A DNA stretch of 64,000 nucleotides from Salinibacterium sp. SWN248. GTDB taxonomy: Bacteria > Actinomycetota > Actinomycetes > Actinomycetales > Microbacteriaceae. Positions 24,479 to 32,970 of this stretch are shown in pieces. Both the position numbers and the translations under genes were made by a program. Position 1 is the stretch's first letter; each line of letters starts with the position of its first letter. Below the pieces are notes generated by a model. The model was given only the letters and a program-made list of their open reading frames with translations. It was not told the DNA's origin and searched no databases. Where the stretch lies: positions 558,001 to 622,000 of the forward strand of contig NZ_JADYWW010000001.1 in NCBI RefSeq assembly GCF_015864575.1. Direction: 5' to 3'.

Positions 24479-24850
24479 ATGGCACAGCTGAAAATAGCCC
24501 CCATTGCTGGTGAAGCGAGCATCCGGATGGTGCGCGACGGTCGAGCCGACCGCGACGCCACCGCAACCGCGGTGCGCTACCTCTTGCAGGTGCTCGCGAA
24601 GAATGCCGAAGGCAACTCGGTTGAAGTGCGAGTGCCGCCGTTCGGTGCCGTTCAAGCGATCGAAGGCCCCAACCACACGCGCGGCACCCCGCCCAATGTT
24701 GTTGAGATGGATGCCGCGACCTGGATTGCCTTGGCCACAGGAACACGAGAGTGGGCCGAGGCCCTCGACTCCGGCGACATCAGTGCCTCAGGGTCGCGTG
24801 CCGACCTCAGCGAATACCTCCCAGTTGTGTGGGAGAGAATAGTGCCGTGA
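24479..24850 (+). CDS. SCP2-like (sterol carrier family) conserved protein
   Basis: 123 residues. The stretch 'VEVRVPPFGAVQAIEGPNHTRGTPPNVVE' followed by 'WIALATG' is highly conserved in an actinobacterial SCP2-fold family that regularly sits between purine genes. No enzymatic activity is known; the fold can bind lipids or similar hydrophobic molecules. It is divergent from purD and overlaps the downstream membrane-protein gene by GTGA. Confidence 0.85.
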   Translation: MAQLKIAPIAGEASIRMVRDGRADRDATATAVRYLLQVLAKNAEGNSVEVRVPPFGAVQAIEGPNHTRGTPPNVVEMDAATWIALATGTREWAEALDSGDISASGSRADLSEYLPVVWERIVP

Positions 24851-25209
24851 GTATTACGCCAGATCATGAGCCCGCGGCATCCGCCCCGCAGCAGCCTGCG
24901 ATGAAGACCACGGTCGAATCAACGGGCGTGAGCATTCGCCGTGCGCCTAAGTACAGCGCGTTCATGATTGTCGGTGGTGGGCTCGGTGCCGCCGCCACGT
25001 TCATTCTCACGATGTCGTTCCCCGCTGACCCTTCGGTCGGATTCGGGGCTCTCTTTGGCTACTTCAGCCTCTTTGGAATTCCTGCCGGTGTTGCCGTCGG
25101 AGCTCTCGTCGCGCTCATCGCCGACCGTTCCTCGCGCCGTCGTGCCAAGACCGGCACGGCCGAGCACGAGATCTCGGAGCCAGAAGCGTACGAGGGCACG
25201 CTCGAATAA
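24847..25209 (+). CDS. Conserved two-helix membrane protein
   Basis: 120 residues from a GTG at 24847 overlapping the SCP2-like stop. Two hydrophobic segments (about 38-60 and 75-98) are separated by a short outside loop, with basic 'DRSSRRRAK' and acidic C-terminal residues that place both ends in the cytosol. It accompanies the SCP2-like gene in related genomes as far as I recall; its function is unknown. Confidence 0.72.
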   Translation: MSITPDHEPAASAPQQPAMKTTVESTGVSIRRAPKYSAFMIVGGGLGAAATFILTMSFPADPSVGFGALFGYFSLFGIPAGVAVGALVALIADRSSRRRAKTGTAEHEISEPEAYEGTLE

Positions 25210-25237
25210 CGAGCGCTTTGCTGGTTGTCACTAAATC

Positions 25238-25286
25238 GAGGATTTTTTAACAAGGAGACTCCATCTGCTGCTCTGAATGGCATACT
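25238..25286 (+). promoter_or_regulatory. Promoter-like block of lipoprotein copy 1
   Basis: GAGGATTTTTTA (25238-25249) and TGGCATACTCC (-10 CATACT at 25281-25286) are separated by exactly the same distance as in copy 2. The ATG follows 7 nt after the -10 box, so the mRNA may be leaderless. Confidence 0.6.
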
Positions 25287-25293
25287 CCACTCT

Positions 25294-25785
25294 ATGAAGC
25301 GCACGAGAATGGCTGAGGCGGGGAAGTGCGCGGTTTCCGCGGGAACGATGTTGCTCCTAGCCATCGGGCTTGGCGGCTGTAAACAACTCGACCGAGAATG
25401 GGTTCAAGAACGCCAAGACAATCTCAATGCGGCCGTGGCGGAATTCCCAACATCGACTCTCGGAGAAGTAACCTGCGAAGGATCCGGGGGCAAGCCAACC
25501 CCCAACAATGGTTTTACCCATTTCTTCGTTATAGAAGGCGACGATATCGTCGCGAAGGTCGCCACACACCTCGAAGCGGCGGGTTATCTCGGAACCCATC
25601 GCCCAGACATCATCACGTACTCGCGCGAAGACGGGATAACTATAGAAGGATATTCGATTGGCGACAGCGACTACGCGGATGAGCTTAAGTCTTCACTGAT
25701 AGACAGCGAATGCAGTGTTCCGACTACCGACGCGATCTGGGTTCAGTTCCGCGAACGTATTCCTACGACAGGGACTGCTGGCTAG
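25294..25785 (+). CDS. Lipoprotein, duplicated copy 1
   Basis: 163 residues. A signal peptide ends in the lipobox 'LGLGGC', so it should be lipid-anchored outside. The mature part starts 'DREWVQERQDNLNAAVAEF' and continues with 'GEVTCEGSGGKPTPNNGFTHFF'; two cysteines ('VTCEG' and 'SECSVP') may form a disulfide. It has no recognised domain. It is paralogous to the next gene along its whole length (shared RQDNL, GEVxCEG, PTPxNG, TDAxWVxF), including the promoter. Confidence 0.75.
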   Translation: MKRTRMAEAGKCAVSAGTMLLLAIGLGGCKQLDREWVQERQDNLNAAVAEFPTSTLGEVTCEGSGGKPTPNNGFTHFFVIEGDDIVAKVATHLEAAGYLGTHRPDIITYSREDGITIEGYSIGDSDYADELKSSLIDSECSVPTTDAIWVQFRERIPTTGTAG

Positions 25786-25833
25786 GCGCCTGCGTGTGTC
25801 ATTGTGCGTAGCGCCCACTGGGCAGCGCAAGCC

Positions 25834-25882
25834 GAGGATTTTTTAGTAAACACGCTTCCGTCGGTGCTTCAACTGGCATACT
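25834..25882 (+). promoter_or_regulatory. Promoter-like block of lipoprotein copy 2
   Basis: GAGGATTTTTTA (25834-25845) and CATACT (25877-25882) repeat the elements of copy 1 with an identical 31-bp spacing, followed by ATG 6 nt later. The preserved spacing argues that both are functional. Confidence 0.6.
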
Positions 25883-25888
25883 CCCGCT

Positions 25889-26359
25889 ATGAAGCGAACG
25901 AGAACTGCAGCGGCAGGCAAGCGCGCAGTTGCCGCAGGAATGGTGTTGCTCGTCGCCGGCTCGCTCAGCGGCTGCTTCTTGTTGGACCCGAACTGGAAGC
26001 AAGAGCGCCAAGATAACCTCGACGGAGCGGTAGCCGAATTTGAGGCAATGACCGTTGGTGAAGTTATTTGCGAAGGGGCCGGTGGCGAGCCCACTCCGAA
26101 GAACGGGTACACCCACTACTTCGTCTTTGCGGGAGCCGATATTCCCGCAGCGGTCGGCGCCCGACTCGAAATGCTGGAGTACACCGGGTTCACTCGGCCA
26201 GATTCTCTGAGCTACACACGGCCCGATGGAATTGCGGCCGTTGGGTATGTGATGGACGACAGTGATGAAGCCGGCCGAATTGAAGTGTGGCTGGCGGAAG
26301 ACGGTTGCGAGTTCCCGAGTACCGATGCGATGTGGGTGGAGTTTCAAGAGTCGCCTTAG
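25889..26359 (+). CDS. Lipoprotein, duplicated copy 2
   Basis: 156 residues with lipobox 'GSLSGC'. It shares the start 'MKRTR', the mature motif 'ERQDNL..AVAEF', 'GEVICEGAGGEPTPKNGYTHYF' and the end 'STDAMWVEFQE' with copy 1, while the middle has diverged, suggesting an old tandem duplication. The two lie between the purD and purF genes, away from other envelope genes. Function is unknown. Confidence 0.75.
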   Translation: MKRTRTAAAGKRAVAAGMVLLVAGSLSGCFLLDPNWKQERQDNLDGAVAEFEAMTVGEVICEGAGGEPTPKNGYTHYFVFAGADIPAAVGARLEMLEYTGFTRPDSLSYTRPDGIAAVGYVMDDSDEAGRIEVWLAEDGCEFPSTDAMWVEFQESP

Positions 26360-26438
26360 GCAGGAGGTGCTTTCAGGTACACGATCCGGAAGAAGGCACC
26401 GCCAATTTCGAGCGAACCGGAAACTGGCATAACGAGCG

Positions 26439-27896
26439 CTAGCTCAGCTGCGTCTTCTCGAGCCAGTCGAGGTAGTCGGGCGTGATGTTGCCCGAGACGT
26501 ATTCGCCCGTGAAGCAGCTCATTTCGAGCTCGGAAACGTTCGAGCCCTCCACGATGGCGGCTTGCATGTCGGCGACCTCTTGGTAGATGAGGGCGTCAGC
26601 ACCCATTTCCATGGCGATCTCGGGAATCTTGCGACCGTGAGCGACGAGTTCGGCGCGAGTCGGCATGTTGATTCCATACACGTGGGGGTAGCGCACGGGC
26701 GGTGCTGCTGAGGTGAAGGTGACCTTGTTGGCGCCAGCTTCGCGGGCCATCTGCACGATCTCTTTCGAGGTGGTGCCACGCACGATGGAGTCATCCACGA
26801 TCAGGATGTTCTTGCCCTTGAACTCGGTGCCCATGGCGTTCAGCTTCTGCTTCACGCTCTTTTTGCGCTCGGCCTGGCCGGGCATGATGAAGGTGCGACC
26901 GACGTAGCGGTTCTTGTAGAAACCTTCGCGGTACTCAACGCCGAGCTTCTGTGCAACCTGCATGGCGGCGGGGCGTGACGAATCCGGGATGGGCATCACA
27001 ACGTCGATGTCGCCCATCGGCGTGTACTTCGAAATGGTGTCGGCGAGCTTGTCACCCAAACGCAGGCGAGCTTCGTAAACGGAGATGCCGTTCATGATCG
27101 AGTCCGGACGAGCCAAGTAAACGTATTCGAACGAGCACGGAATCAGCACCGGTGCCTTGGCGCACTGCTTGGAGAACATTTCACCATCGGGCGTAATGAA
27201 GATCGCTTCGCCGGGCTCAACATCCCGCACCAATTCGTAGCCGGCACTTTCAAGCACGAGAGATTCGGATGCCACGATCCACTCGTTGCCGACCAAGCCA
27301 GTCTGGCGGCGGCCCAATACGAGCGGGCGGATGCCGTAGGGGTCGCGGAACGCGAGCAAGCCGTGCCCGGCGATCAGTGCGATCGCGGCGTACGAGCCCT
27401 CAACGCGGTCGTGCACGCGCGAGATGGCGGTGAAGACTTGCTCGGGGTCGAGGTCGTTTCCCGAAACCTGCTCTTGAAGTTCGTTGGCCAACACGTTGAC
27501 GAGAAGTTCGGTGTCGCTCGTGGTGTTGAGGTGGCGGCGGTCAATGCGGAACAGTTCGTCAGTGAGCTGCTGCGTGTTGGTGAGATTGCCGTTGTGAACA
27601 AGGATGATGCCGTACGGCGCGTTCACATAGAACGGCTGCGCTTCGTTCTCATTGAAGGCGTTGCCCTTGGTGGCGTAACGCACGTGGCCGAGGCCCGAGG
27701 TGCCCACGAGGTTGCGCATGTCGCGAGTGCGGTACGCCTCGCGAACCTGACCGTTGGCCTTCTGCAAGTGCAGGGTGCTGCCGTCGGAGGTGGCGATACC
27801 CGTGGAGTCCTGGCCGCGGTGCTGCAGAAGCAGCAATGCGTCATAAACCTGCTGGTTGACGGGCTGAGAAGAGACGATACCGACAATGCCGCACAT
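26439..27896 (-). CDS. purF: Amidophosphoribosyltransferase (PurF)
   Basis: 485 residues; first committed step of purine synthesis, transferring glutamine nitrogen to PRPP. The N-terminus 'MCGIVGIVSSQ' places the catalytic cysteine at position 2 with no propeptide. The glutaminase segment includes 'QHRGQDSTGIA', and the PRPP-binding loop is 'NILIVDDSIVRGTTSKEIV'. It is divergent from purM, with about 140 bp between, where both promoters must lie. Confidence 0.96.
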   Translation of the reverse strand: MCGIVGIVSSQPVNQQVYDALLLLQHRGQDSTGIATSDGSTLHLQKANGQVREAYRTRDMRNLVGTSGLGHVRYATKGNAFNENEAQPFYVNAPYGIILVHNGNLTNTQQLTDELFRIDRRHLNTTSDTELLVNVLANELQEQVSGNDLDPEQVFTAISRVHDRVEGSYAAIALIAGHGLLAFRDPYGIRPLVLGRRQTGLVGNEWIVASESLVLESAGYELVRDVEPGEAIFITPDGEMFSKQCAKAPVLIPCSFEYVYLARPDSIMNGISVYEARLRLGDKLADTISKYTPMGDIDVVMPIPDSSRPAAMQVAQKLGVEYREGFYKNRYVGRTFIMPGQAERKKSVKQKLNAMGTEFKGKNILIVDDSIVRGTTSKEIVQMAREAGANKVTFTSAAPPVRYPHVYGINMPTRAELVAHGRKIPEIAMEMGADALIYQEVADMQAAIVEGSNVSELEMSCFTGEYVSGNITPDYLDWLEKTQLS

Positions 27897-28035
27897 GCTT
27901 TCGCGTGGCTCCCTGAGGTCGTAGAGCGCGTACCCGGTGTGAGTACGGTCTAGCTTCTCACATCCGGCCGTTCTGCTGCTGCGCTGTGGCCGTCGCGACT
28001 GCGTGCGAGAAGGCGCAGACCGGTACGCTGGAGCC

Positions 28036-29142
28036 GTGACCGAGAACTCTTCTTCTAGCTATGCCGCAGCCGGTGTTGACACCGCCGCTGGCGACCGTGC
28101 CGTCGAACTCATGAAGGCGGCCGTCAGTGCCACTCATGGGCCCAACGTTGTGGGAGGGTTCGGCGGTTTCGCAGGTCTCTACGACGCTTCGTTCCTCAAG
28201 GACTACACGCACCCGCTGTTGGCGACATCGACGGATGGCGTGGGCACGAAGGTTGCGATCGCTCAGGCGCTCGACAAGCACGACACCATCGGCCAAGACC
28301 TCGTCGGCATGGTTGTTGACGACATCATCGTCGTGGGCGCTAAGCCCCTCTTCATGACCGACTACATCGCGTGTGGCAAGGTCGTTCCCTCGCGCATTGC
28401 TGACATCGTTGCCGGTATTGCTCGTGGATGCTCGGCTACTGGCACTGCGCTGGTTGGCGGCGAAACGGCAGAACACCCCGGTCTTCTTGGGCCAGACGAC
28501 TACGACGTTGCCGGTGCGGCAACCGGTGTGGTCGAAGCCGGATCGCAGCTCGGCCCGCACCTCGTGGCCGATGGCGATGTTGTGATCGCGATGGAGTCCT
28601 CAGGCATCCACTCCAATGGTTTCTCGCTTGTTCGCCACATTCTGGCCAACAACAAGGTCGGTTACAGCGACCACCTCAACGAACTCGGCGGAGTTGTCGG
28701 CGAAGTGCTCCTCGAGCCGACCCGCCTCTACACAATGCCGCTGCTCAACCTGCTCGATGCGCAGCCCGGCGCTGTGCACTCGCTCAGCCACGTCACCGGT
28801 GGCGGAATCGCCGCCAACCTCGCACGCGTGCTGCCGGTTGGCTCGTGGGTTGAAGTTGAGCGCTCGACCTGGTCGCCGCCCACCGTATTCCGGGTGCTGT
28901 CTGATCTGGCTGGTTCCAGCCTCGAAAGTGCCGAAGGAACCTGGAACCTCGGGATCGGCATGATCGCGATTGTGGCCGCGGATGCTGCTGACGCGACCAT
29001 CGCCGCCCTGACCGCCGACGGCATCCCGTCGTGGGAAGTCGGTCGCGTCTCGATGACCGCTCGCGATTTCACCGGCTTCGAACAGGGTGCCAAAGGCGTC
29101 AACGGTGGTGCGGTGCGCCTGAGCGGTTCATACGCGAACTAG
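28036..29142 (+). CDS. purM: AIR synthetase (PurM)
   Basis: 368 residues from the GTG at 28036, preceded by GGAG. It closes the imidazole ring of FGAM to AIR using ATP. Motifs visible are 'YAAAGVDTAAGDRAVELMK', 'LATSTDGVGTKVAIAQ', 'DDIIVVGAKPLFMTDYIA' and 'GGETAEHPG'. The stop overlaps that of the convergent LysR gene by a shared CTAG. It completes the cluster with purC, purD and purF; the other purine genes are not in the window. Confidence 0.95.
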   Translation: MTENSSSSYAAAGVDTAAGDRAVELMKAAVSATHGPNVVGGFGGFAGLYDASFLKDYTHPLLATSTDGVGTKVAIAQALDKHDTIGQDLVGMVVDDIIVVGAKPLFMTDYIACGKVVPSRIADIVAGIARGCSATGTALVGGETAEHPGLLGPDDYDVAGAATGVVEAGSQLGPHLVADGDVVIAMESSGIHSNGFSLVRHILANNKVGYSDHLNELGGVVGEVLLEPTRLYTMPLLNLLDAQPGAVHSLSHVTGGGIAANLARVLPVGSWVEVERSTWSPPTVFRVLSDLAGSSLESAEGTWNLGIGMIAIVAADAADATIAALTADGIPSWEVGRVSMTARDFTGFEQGAKGVNGGAVRLSGSYAN

Positions 29143-30098
29143 CTTTTTGAAGCGCGAGCCGCGGTTGCGGCTTCGAGCGCGAGCTCAGGTGCAAGCTTGG
29201 GCTCTCGTTCAGGTGTGTTGAGTAGCGCGCGGATGGCACGCACGGCTGGTGCCTCCGTCATCGTTGCTCGCCAGATCAGCGTGACGGGCCGCGTGGGCAC
29301 GGGTTCCCTCAAAGGGATTGCCACAACGCCAGAGGGAAGCAGCCCTCGTCCGAGGCGGGGCACGAGAGCAACAGCGAGTCCGGCCTCCACGAGCGCAATC
29401 TGCGACGCGAACTCGCCGCACCGGTAATCGATGCGGGGCGGGTTCGGGTCGCCTTGATACATGTGGCAAAACCACTCGTAACAAATCGTGCCGTCGGGGG
29501 TGCACGTCCACGTGTGGTTTCGCACATCGCTCGGCGTCACGAATGCGCTGTGCGCGAGGGGATCGTCTTCGTGCACCAGCACGTCAGCAACATCGCGAAA
29601 GAGTTCTTCGCTGCAGAGGCTCGGCGGCATCGTCATTCCCACGCCCTCCCAGTGATGCACGAGTGCAATGTCGAGGGCACCAGCGGCAACGGCGGCAACC
29701 GCATCCCAGGGCTCGAACTCGGAAACCGTCACGCGAAGCTCGGGAAAGTCCGATCTGACGTGGGCGAGAAGTTCGGGAATTACCCCGCGCACCGCCGTGG
29801 AAAACGCGCCCAGCTTAAGGGTGCCTGCCGGGCGGGTGCCGGCGTCGTGCAATCGTGAACGGAGTTCTTCCACGCGTTCGCGCAGCATCCCGCCTTCGTC
29901 AACAACGCGGCGGCCGGCAGCAGTGAGCACCACTCCGCGACCTTCTCGATCGAGCAATCGCGCACCAAGGTCGCGCTCAAGTCGTTTGATCTGTTGCGAC
30001 ACTGCGGAGGGCGTAAAGCCGAGATCGGTGGCGGCGGCGTGAACCGTGCCTGTTCGCGAAATGGCGATGAGAGCGTCGATGGCAGCCAAATCGATCAT
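29139..30098 (-). CDS. LysR-family transcriptional regulator
   Basis: 319 residues from the ATG at 30098. An N-terminal winged HTH ('ALIAISRTGTVHAAATDLGFTPSAVSQQIKRLERDLGARLLDREG') is followed by a periplasmic-binding-fold effector domain. It is divergent from an EamA-family exporter gene only about 80 bp away, the standard arrangement for control of that exporter. Its effector could be an amino acid or related metabolite. Confidence 0.88.
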   Translation of the reverse strand: MIDLAAIDALIAISRTGTVHAAATDLGFTPSAVSQQIKRLERDLGARLLDREGRGVVLTAAGRRVVDEGGMLRERVEELRSRLHDAGTRPAGTLKLGAFSTAVRGVIPELLAHVRSDFPELRVTVSEFEPWDAVAAVAAGALDIALVHHWEGVGMTMPPSLCSEELFRDVADVLVHEDDPLAHSAFVTPSDVRNHTWTCTPDGTICYEWFCHMYQGDPNPPRIDYRCGEFASQIALVEAGLAVALVPRLGRGLLPSGVVAIPLREPVPTRPVTLIWRATMTEAPAVRAIRALLNTPEREPKLAPELALEAATAARASKS

Positions 30099-30182
30099 GC
30101 AGTCATTATGTACCCACGGCACTGAATAACGTGCAAAATTGTGCGCTGGTGCTTCCTGATTGAAGCCGTGAGACTACTGAGC

Positions 30183-31082
30183 ATGCCCCTTCGTTCCGCT
30201 CTCGCCGCTGTTCTTGTCGCCGTCATCTGGGGCCTGAACTTCGTCGTCATCGATCTCGGGCTCGAGGGTATGCCACCAGCGCTGTTCGTCGCGCTGCGTT
30301 TCGCTGCCGTCGTGGTGCCCGCAATCTTCTTTGTGCCGAGGCCCACCGCACAGTTTCGCGACGTGCTCCTCATCGGGGTGTTTATGAGCTTGGGCCAGTT
30401 CGGGCTGCTCTACACGGCACTCGCGATCGGGATGCCGGCTGGCCTCGCCTCGCTCGTGCTTCAAGCTCAGGTCGTGTTCACCGTTCTTTTCGCGGCGCTC
30501 ACCCTCCGCGAGATGCCCACGCGGCACCAGCTCGTCGGGGTGGCGATCGGTGCCGTCGGACTCGTCGTGGTCGGCAGTGGGCGTGGGGTCGATACCCCCG
30601 CACTCGCCTTCATCGTCACGCTTGCCGCCGCGGCATCCTGGGCGCTGGGCAACGTCGTCGCTCGCCGCATTGGACGCACCAGCACGTCATCCGCACCGCT
30701 TGCAGGGCTTTCTCTCACCGTCTGGTCAGGGCTCGTAGTTCCCGTGCCCATGGTGTTGCTCGCCCTTGTTCTGGACGGACCAGACGCTGTCGGCTTCGCC
30801 CTCACCCACCTCACCATTCCGCAACTGCTGTCGACGGCCTATACCGCGTGGCTCGCGAGTCTCGTGGGCTACGGCATCTGGAACACGCTGCTGGCGCGCC
30901 ATGCGGCATCCGCAGTCGTGCCGTTCACGATGCTCGTACCCGTCGTAGGAATGGTGACCGCCTGGTTGGTCTTGGCTGAGATTCCGACACCGGCCGAAGC
31001 GGGCGGCGGCGCGATGCTGCTGCTGGGCGTCGCGATCACCACGGGGATACTGCGCCGTCGCCGTGGGCGCGCGCCCAGCTAG
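30183..31082 (+). CDS. EamA/DMT-family transporter
   Basis: About 299 residues with ten hydrophobic segments forming two EamA repeats ('ALAAVLVAVIWGLNFVVIDLG' and 'LLSTAYTAWLASLVGYGIWNTLLARH'). Members export amino acids and similar metabolites by proton antiport. GTG at 30168 is an alternative start. It is divergent from the LysR gene at 30098, which probably controls it. Substrate is unknown, although cysteine/O-acetylserine exporters belong to this family. Confidence 0.85.
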   Translation: MPLRSALAAVLVAVIWGLNFVVIDLGLEGMPPALFVALRFAAVVVPAIFFVPRPTAQFRDVLLIGVFMSLGQFGLLYTALAIGMPAGLASLVLQAQVVFTVLFAALTLREMPTRHQLVGVAIGAVGLVVVGSGRGVDTPALAFIVTLAAAASWALGNVVARRIGRTSTSSAPLAGLSLTVWSGLVVPVPMVLLALVLDGPDAVGFALTHLTIPQLLSTAYTAWLASLVGYGIWNTLLARHAASAVVPFTMLVPVVGMVTAWLVLAEIPTPAEAGGGAMLLLGVAITTGILRRRRGRAPS

Positions 31083-31166
31083 GCAACGACTTCGCCGCAG
31101 CAGTGTTTTCGCTATGACCCGGGTGCCACCGAAGCGAATCCGGTGCTGTGCGCTTGAATGGGCGCT

Positions 31167-32501
31167 ATGGCAACTAAGCAGCCCGATAACTCGGTTGACG
31201 TCGATAACGGCGAGCAACTCGCAGAACCCGAACACGAGCACACCGTGGTGGATGAGCAGCACGACGGCGACGACGATGTCGCGGATCAAGCGGACGCCAC
31301 AAACCGCCCCGAACCGCTGCTGACCCGCGATGGTTCCCCGGCCGCCGCACTCTGGAGTCTGAACTCCCGCTGGCGCCACATCAACCACGGCTCCTTCGGT
31401 GCAGTCCCCGTCTTTGCCCAACTACGTCGCCTCGCCTACCTGCAAGAAACCGAGAGCGCACCGCAGCGTTGGTTCATGGCCGCACCCGAGCGTCTCGCTC
31501 AGGCCCGCGAAGGTCTCGCCGATTTCCTTGGCGTGGATGCCGACCGTTTCGGTTTCGTCCCCAACGCCAGCGCCGGAATGACGGCCGCCATCCGCGCCCT
31601 CATGCTCAACGTCGGTGACGAGCTACTCATCACCGACCACGCCTACGGAGCGGTCGCGTTCTCGGCTCGCCGTGAAGCCCGCCAGCGCGGAGCCAAAGTG
31701 CGCACCGTGCCCATCGAACTCGATGCCACGCCCGAGCACATCCTTACGGTTCTCGGCAAAGCACTCGCCAAGAAGCCTGCCGGCCTCATCATCGACGCCT
31801 CAACCTCGTCCACCGCGCGCGAGTTCCCGGTCGTGGCGCTCGCCGAGTTGGCCACGAAGCACGGGGTGCCTCTGCTCGTGGATGCAGCCCACGCCCCGGG
31901 AATTCAGCACCGCCCGGCCGAGGGCATTGCGGCATCCGCCTGGGTCGGCAATTTGCACAAGTTTGCCTGCGGTTTTCGGGGCAGCGCAGTGCTCGTGGCC
32001 GAAAAGAAGTTCGCCAAAAACCTGTACCCGATAATCGATTCCTGGGGAATGGATGAGCCCTTCCCCGGTCGCTTCGACCACCAGGGCACATTCGACTACA
32101 CGCCGTACCTTGCTAGCGTCGACGCCATCACGGGGCTCGAAGACCGCATCGGCTGGGATTCCATTCGCGGCTACATCGAGTCACTGCTCGACTACTCGAC
32201 CGACGTTGTTGCCGATGCGCTCGATGCTGCGTCCGGTGAAGAGTCGCGGGTGGATGTCGCAGCCCCCGCTCCGGGAATGACCCTCTTGCGGCTCCCCGGC
32301 ACCCTCGGCGCAAGCCATGACGATGCGCAAGCTGTTCGCCAACGCATCACGGACGAACTCGGATTCGAGACTCAAGTCACTAGCTTCCGTGACACCGGCT
32401 ATCTGCGGCTTTCGGCGCACGCCTACAACACTGCCGACGACTACGAGCGCTTTGCCGAAGACGCTGTGCCGACTCTCGTGGAGTGGTCGCGCGAGCGCTA
32501 G
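31167..32501 (+). CDS. Class V aminotransferase (isopenicillin N epimerase-like)
   Basis: 444 residues. The first 50 or so are a very acidic, low-complexity lead ('EQLAEPEHEHTVVDEQHDGD'); the PLP fold starts near residue 58 with 'WSLNSRWRHINHGSFG'. The PLP-lysine is in 'GNLHKFACGFRGSAVL', and 'VDAAHAPG' holds the conserved Asp. The family includes epimerases, lyases and desulfurases; activity cannot be fixed. Two closely spaced ATGs (31158, 31167) exist. Confidence 0.85.
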   Translation: MATKQPDNSVDVDNGEQLAEPEHEHTVVDEQHDGDDDVADQADATNRPEPLLTRDGSPAAALWSLNSRWRHINHGSFGAVPVFAQLRRLAYLQETESAPQRWFMAAPERLAQAREGLADFLGVDADRFGFVPNASAGMTAAIRALMLNVGDELLITDHAYGAVAFSARREARQRGAKVRTVPIELDATPEHILTVLGKALAKKPAGLIIDASTSSTAREFPVVALAELATKHGVPLLVDAAHAPGIQHRPAEGIAASAWVGNLHKFACGFRGSAVLVAEKKFAKNLYPIIDSWGMDEPFPGRFDHQGTFDYTPYLASVDAITGLEDRIGWDSIRGYIESLLDYSTDVVADALDAASGEESRVDVAAPAPGMTLLRLPGTLGASHDDAQAVRQRITDELGFETQVTSFRDTGYLRLSAHAYNTADDYERFAEDAVPTLVEWSRER

Positions 32502-32525
32502 CCCGGCGCCGCGTTAACGCACGAA

Positions 32526-32559
32526 GCGAGCATCCGACCCCGGAGGGTCTGGTGCTCGC
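32526..32559. terminator. Bidirectional hairpin between aminotransferase and DUF3073 genes
   Basis: A 7-bp outer stem (32526-32532 with 32553-32559) plus an inner GACCC/GGGTC stem sits between two convergent genes. The short CTTGTG and CACGAA flanks give only weak U-tracts. Confidence 0.65.
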
Positions 32560-32581
32560 CTTGTGTGCAGAAGGTGCGTTA

Positions 32582-32815
32582 TTAGGCGCTACGAGTTTCC
32601 TCGTCGTCCTCGTCATCTTCTTCAACGTCGTATTCGTCGCTGTATGAACTACCAGCGGAGTACTCCGGCCACTTTTCGCTGTCTTCCGACACCGGAGCAG
32701 CGCTTTCTGACCCGCTCAACTCGCGAGCGAGTGCACCATAGTTGGTGTCTGGGCTGAAGTACTTCAAATCCCGAGCAACCTTGGTGTGCTTTGCCTTTTG
32801 ACGGCCGCGTCCCAT
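32582..32815 (-). CDS. DUF3073 family protein
   Basis: 77 residues from the ATG at 32815. The N-terminus 'MGRGRQKAKHTKVARDLKY' with 'FSPDTNYGALARELSG' defines DUF3073, a small, conserved actinobacterial family; the rest is an acidic tail ('DEYDVEEDDEDDEETRSA'). The basic head and acidic tail suggest binding of nucleic acid or ribosome, but no function is known. Longer in-frame starts were rejected because the family always begins at MGRGRQK. Confidence 0.88.
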   Translation of the reverse strand: MGRGRQKAKHTKVARDLKYFSPDTNYGALARELSGSESAAPVSEDSEKWPEYSAGSSYSDEYDVEEDDEDDEETRSA

Positions 32816-32970
32816 TCGAGACCCCCTCATGCTTCTGTCCCGGTGCACTGACGGTGGCCAGCGAACGAGCGAACAGGGATGGATGAAAACTAACCTGAAG
32901 TTTAGCACGATGGACAGAAAGGTCTTCGTGGGCGGTGCACAGGTGGGGTGTTCACGGGTAACGTTAGCCC

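Noticed and set aside
27363-27953. 196-residue plus-strand ORF
   Set aside because: Antisense image of purF with GTG-rich composition.
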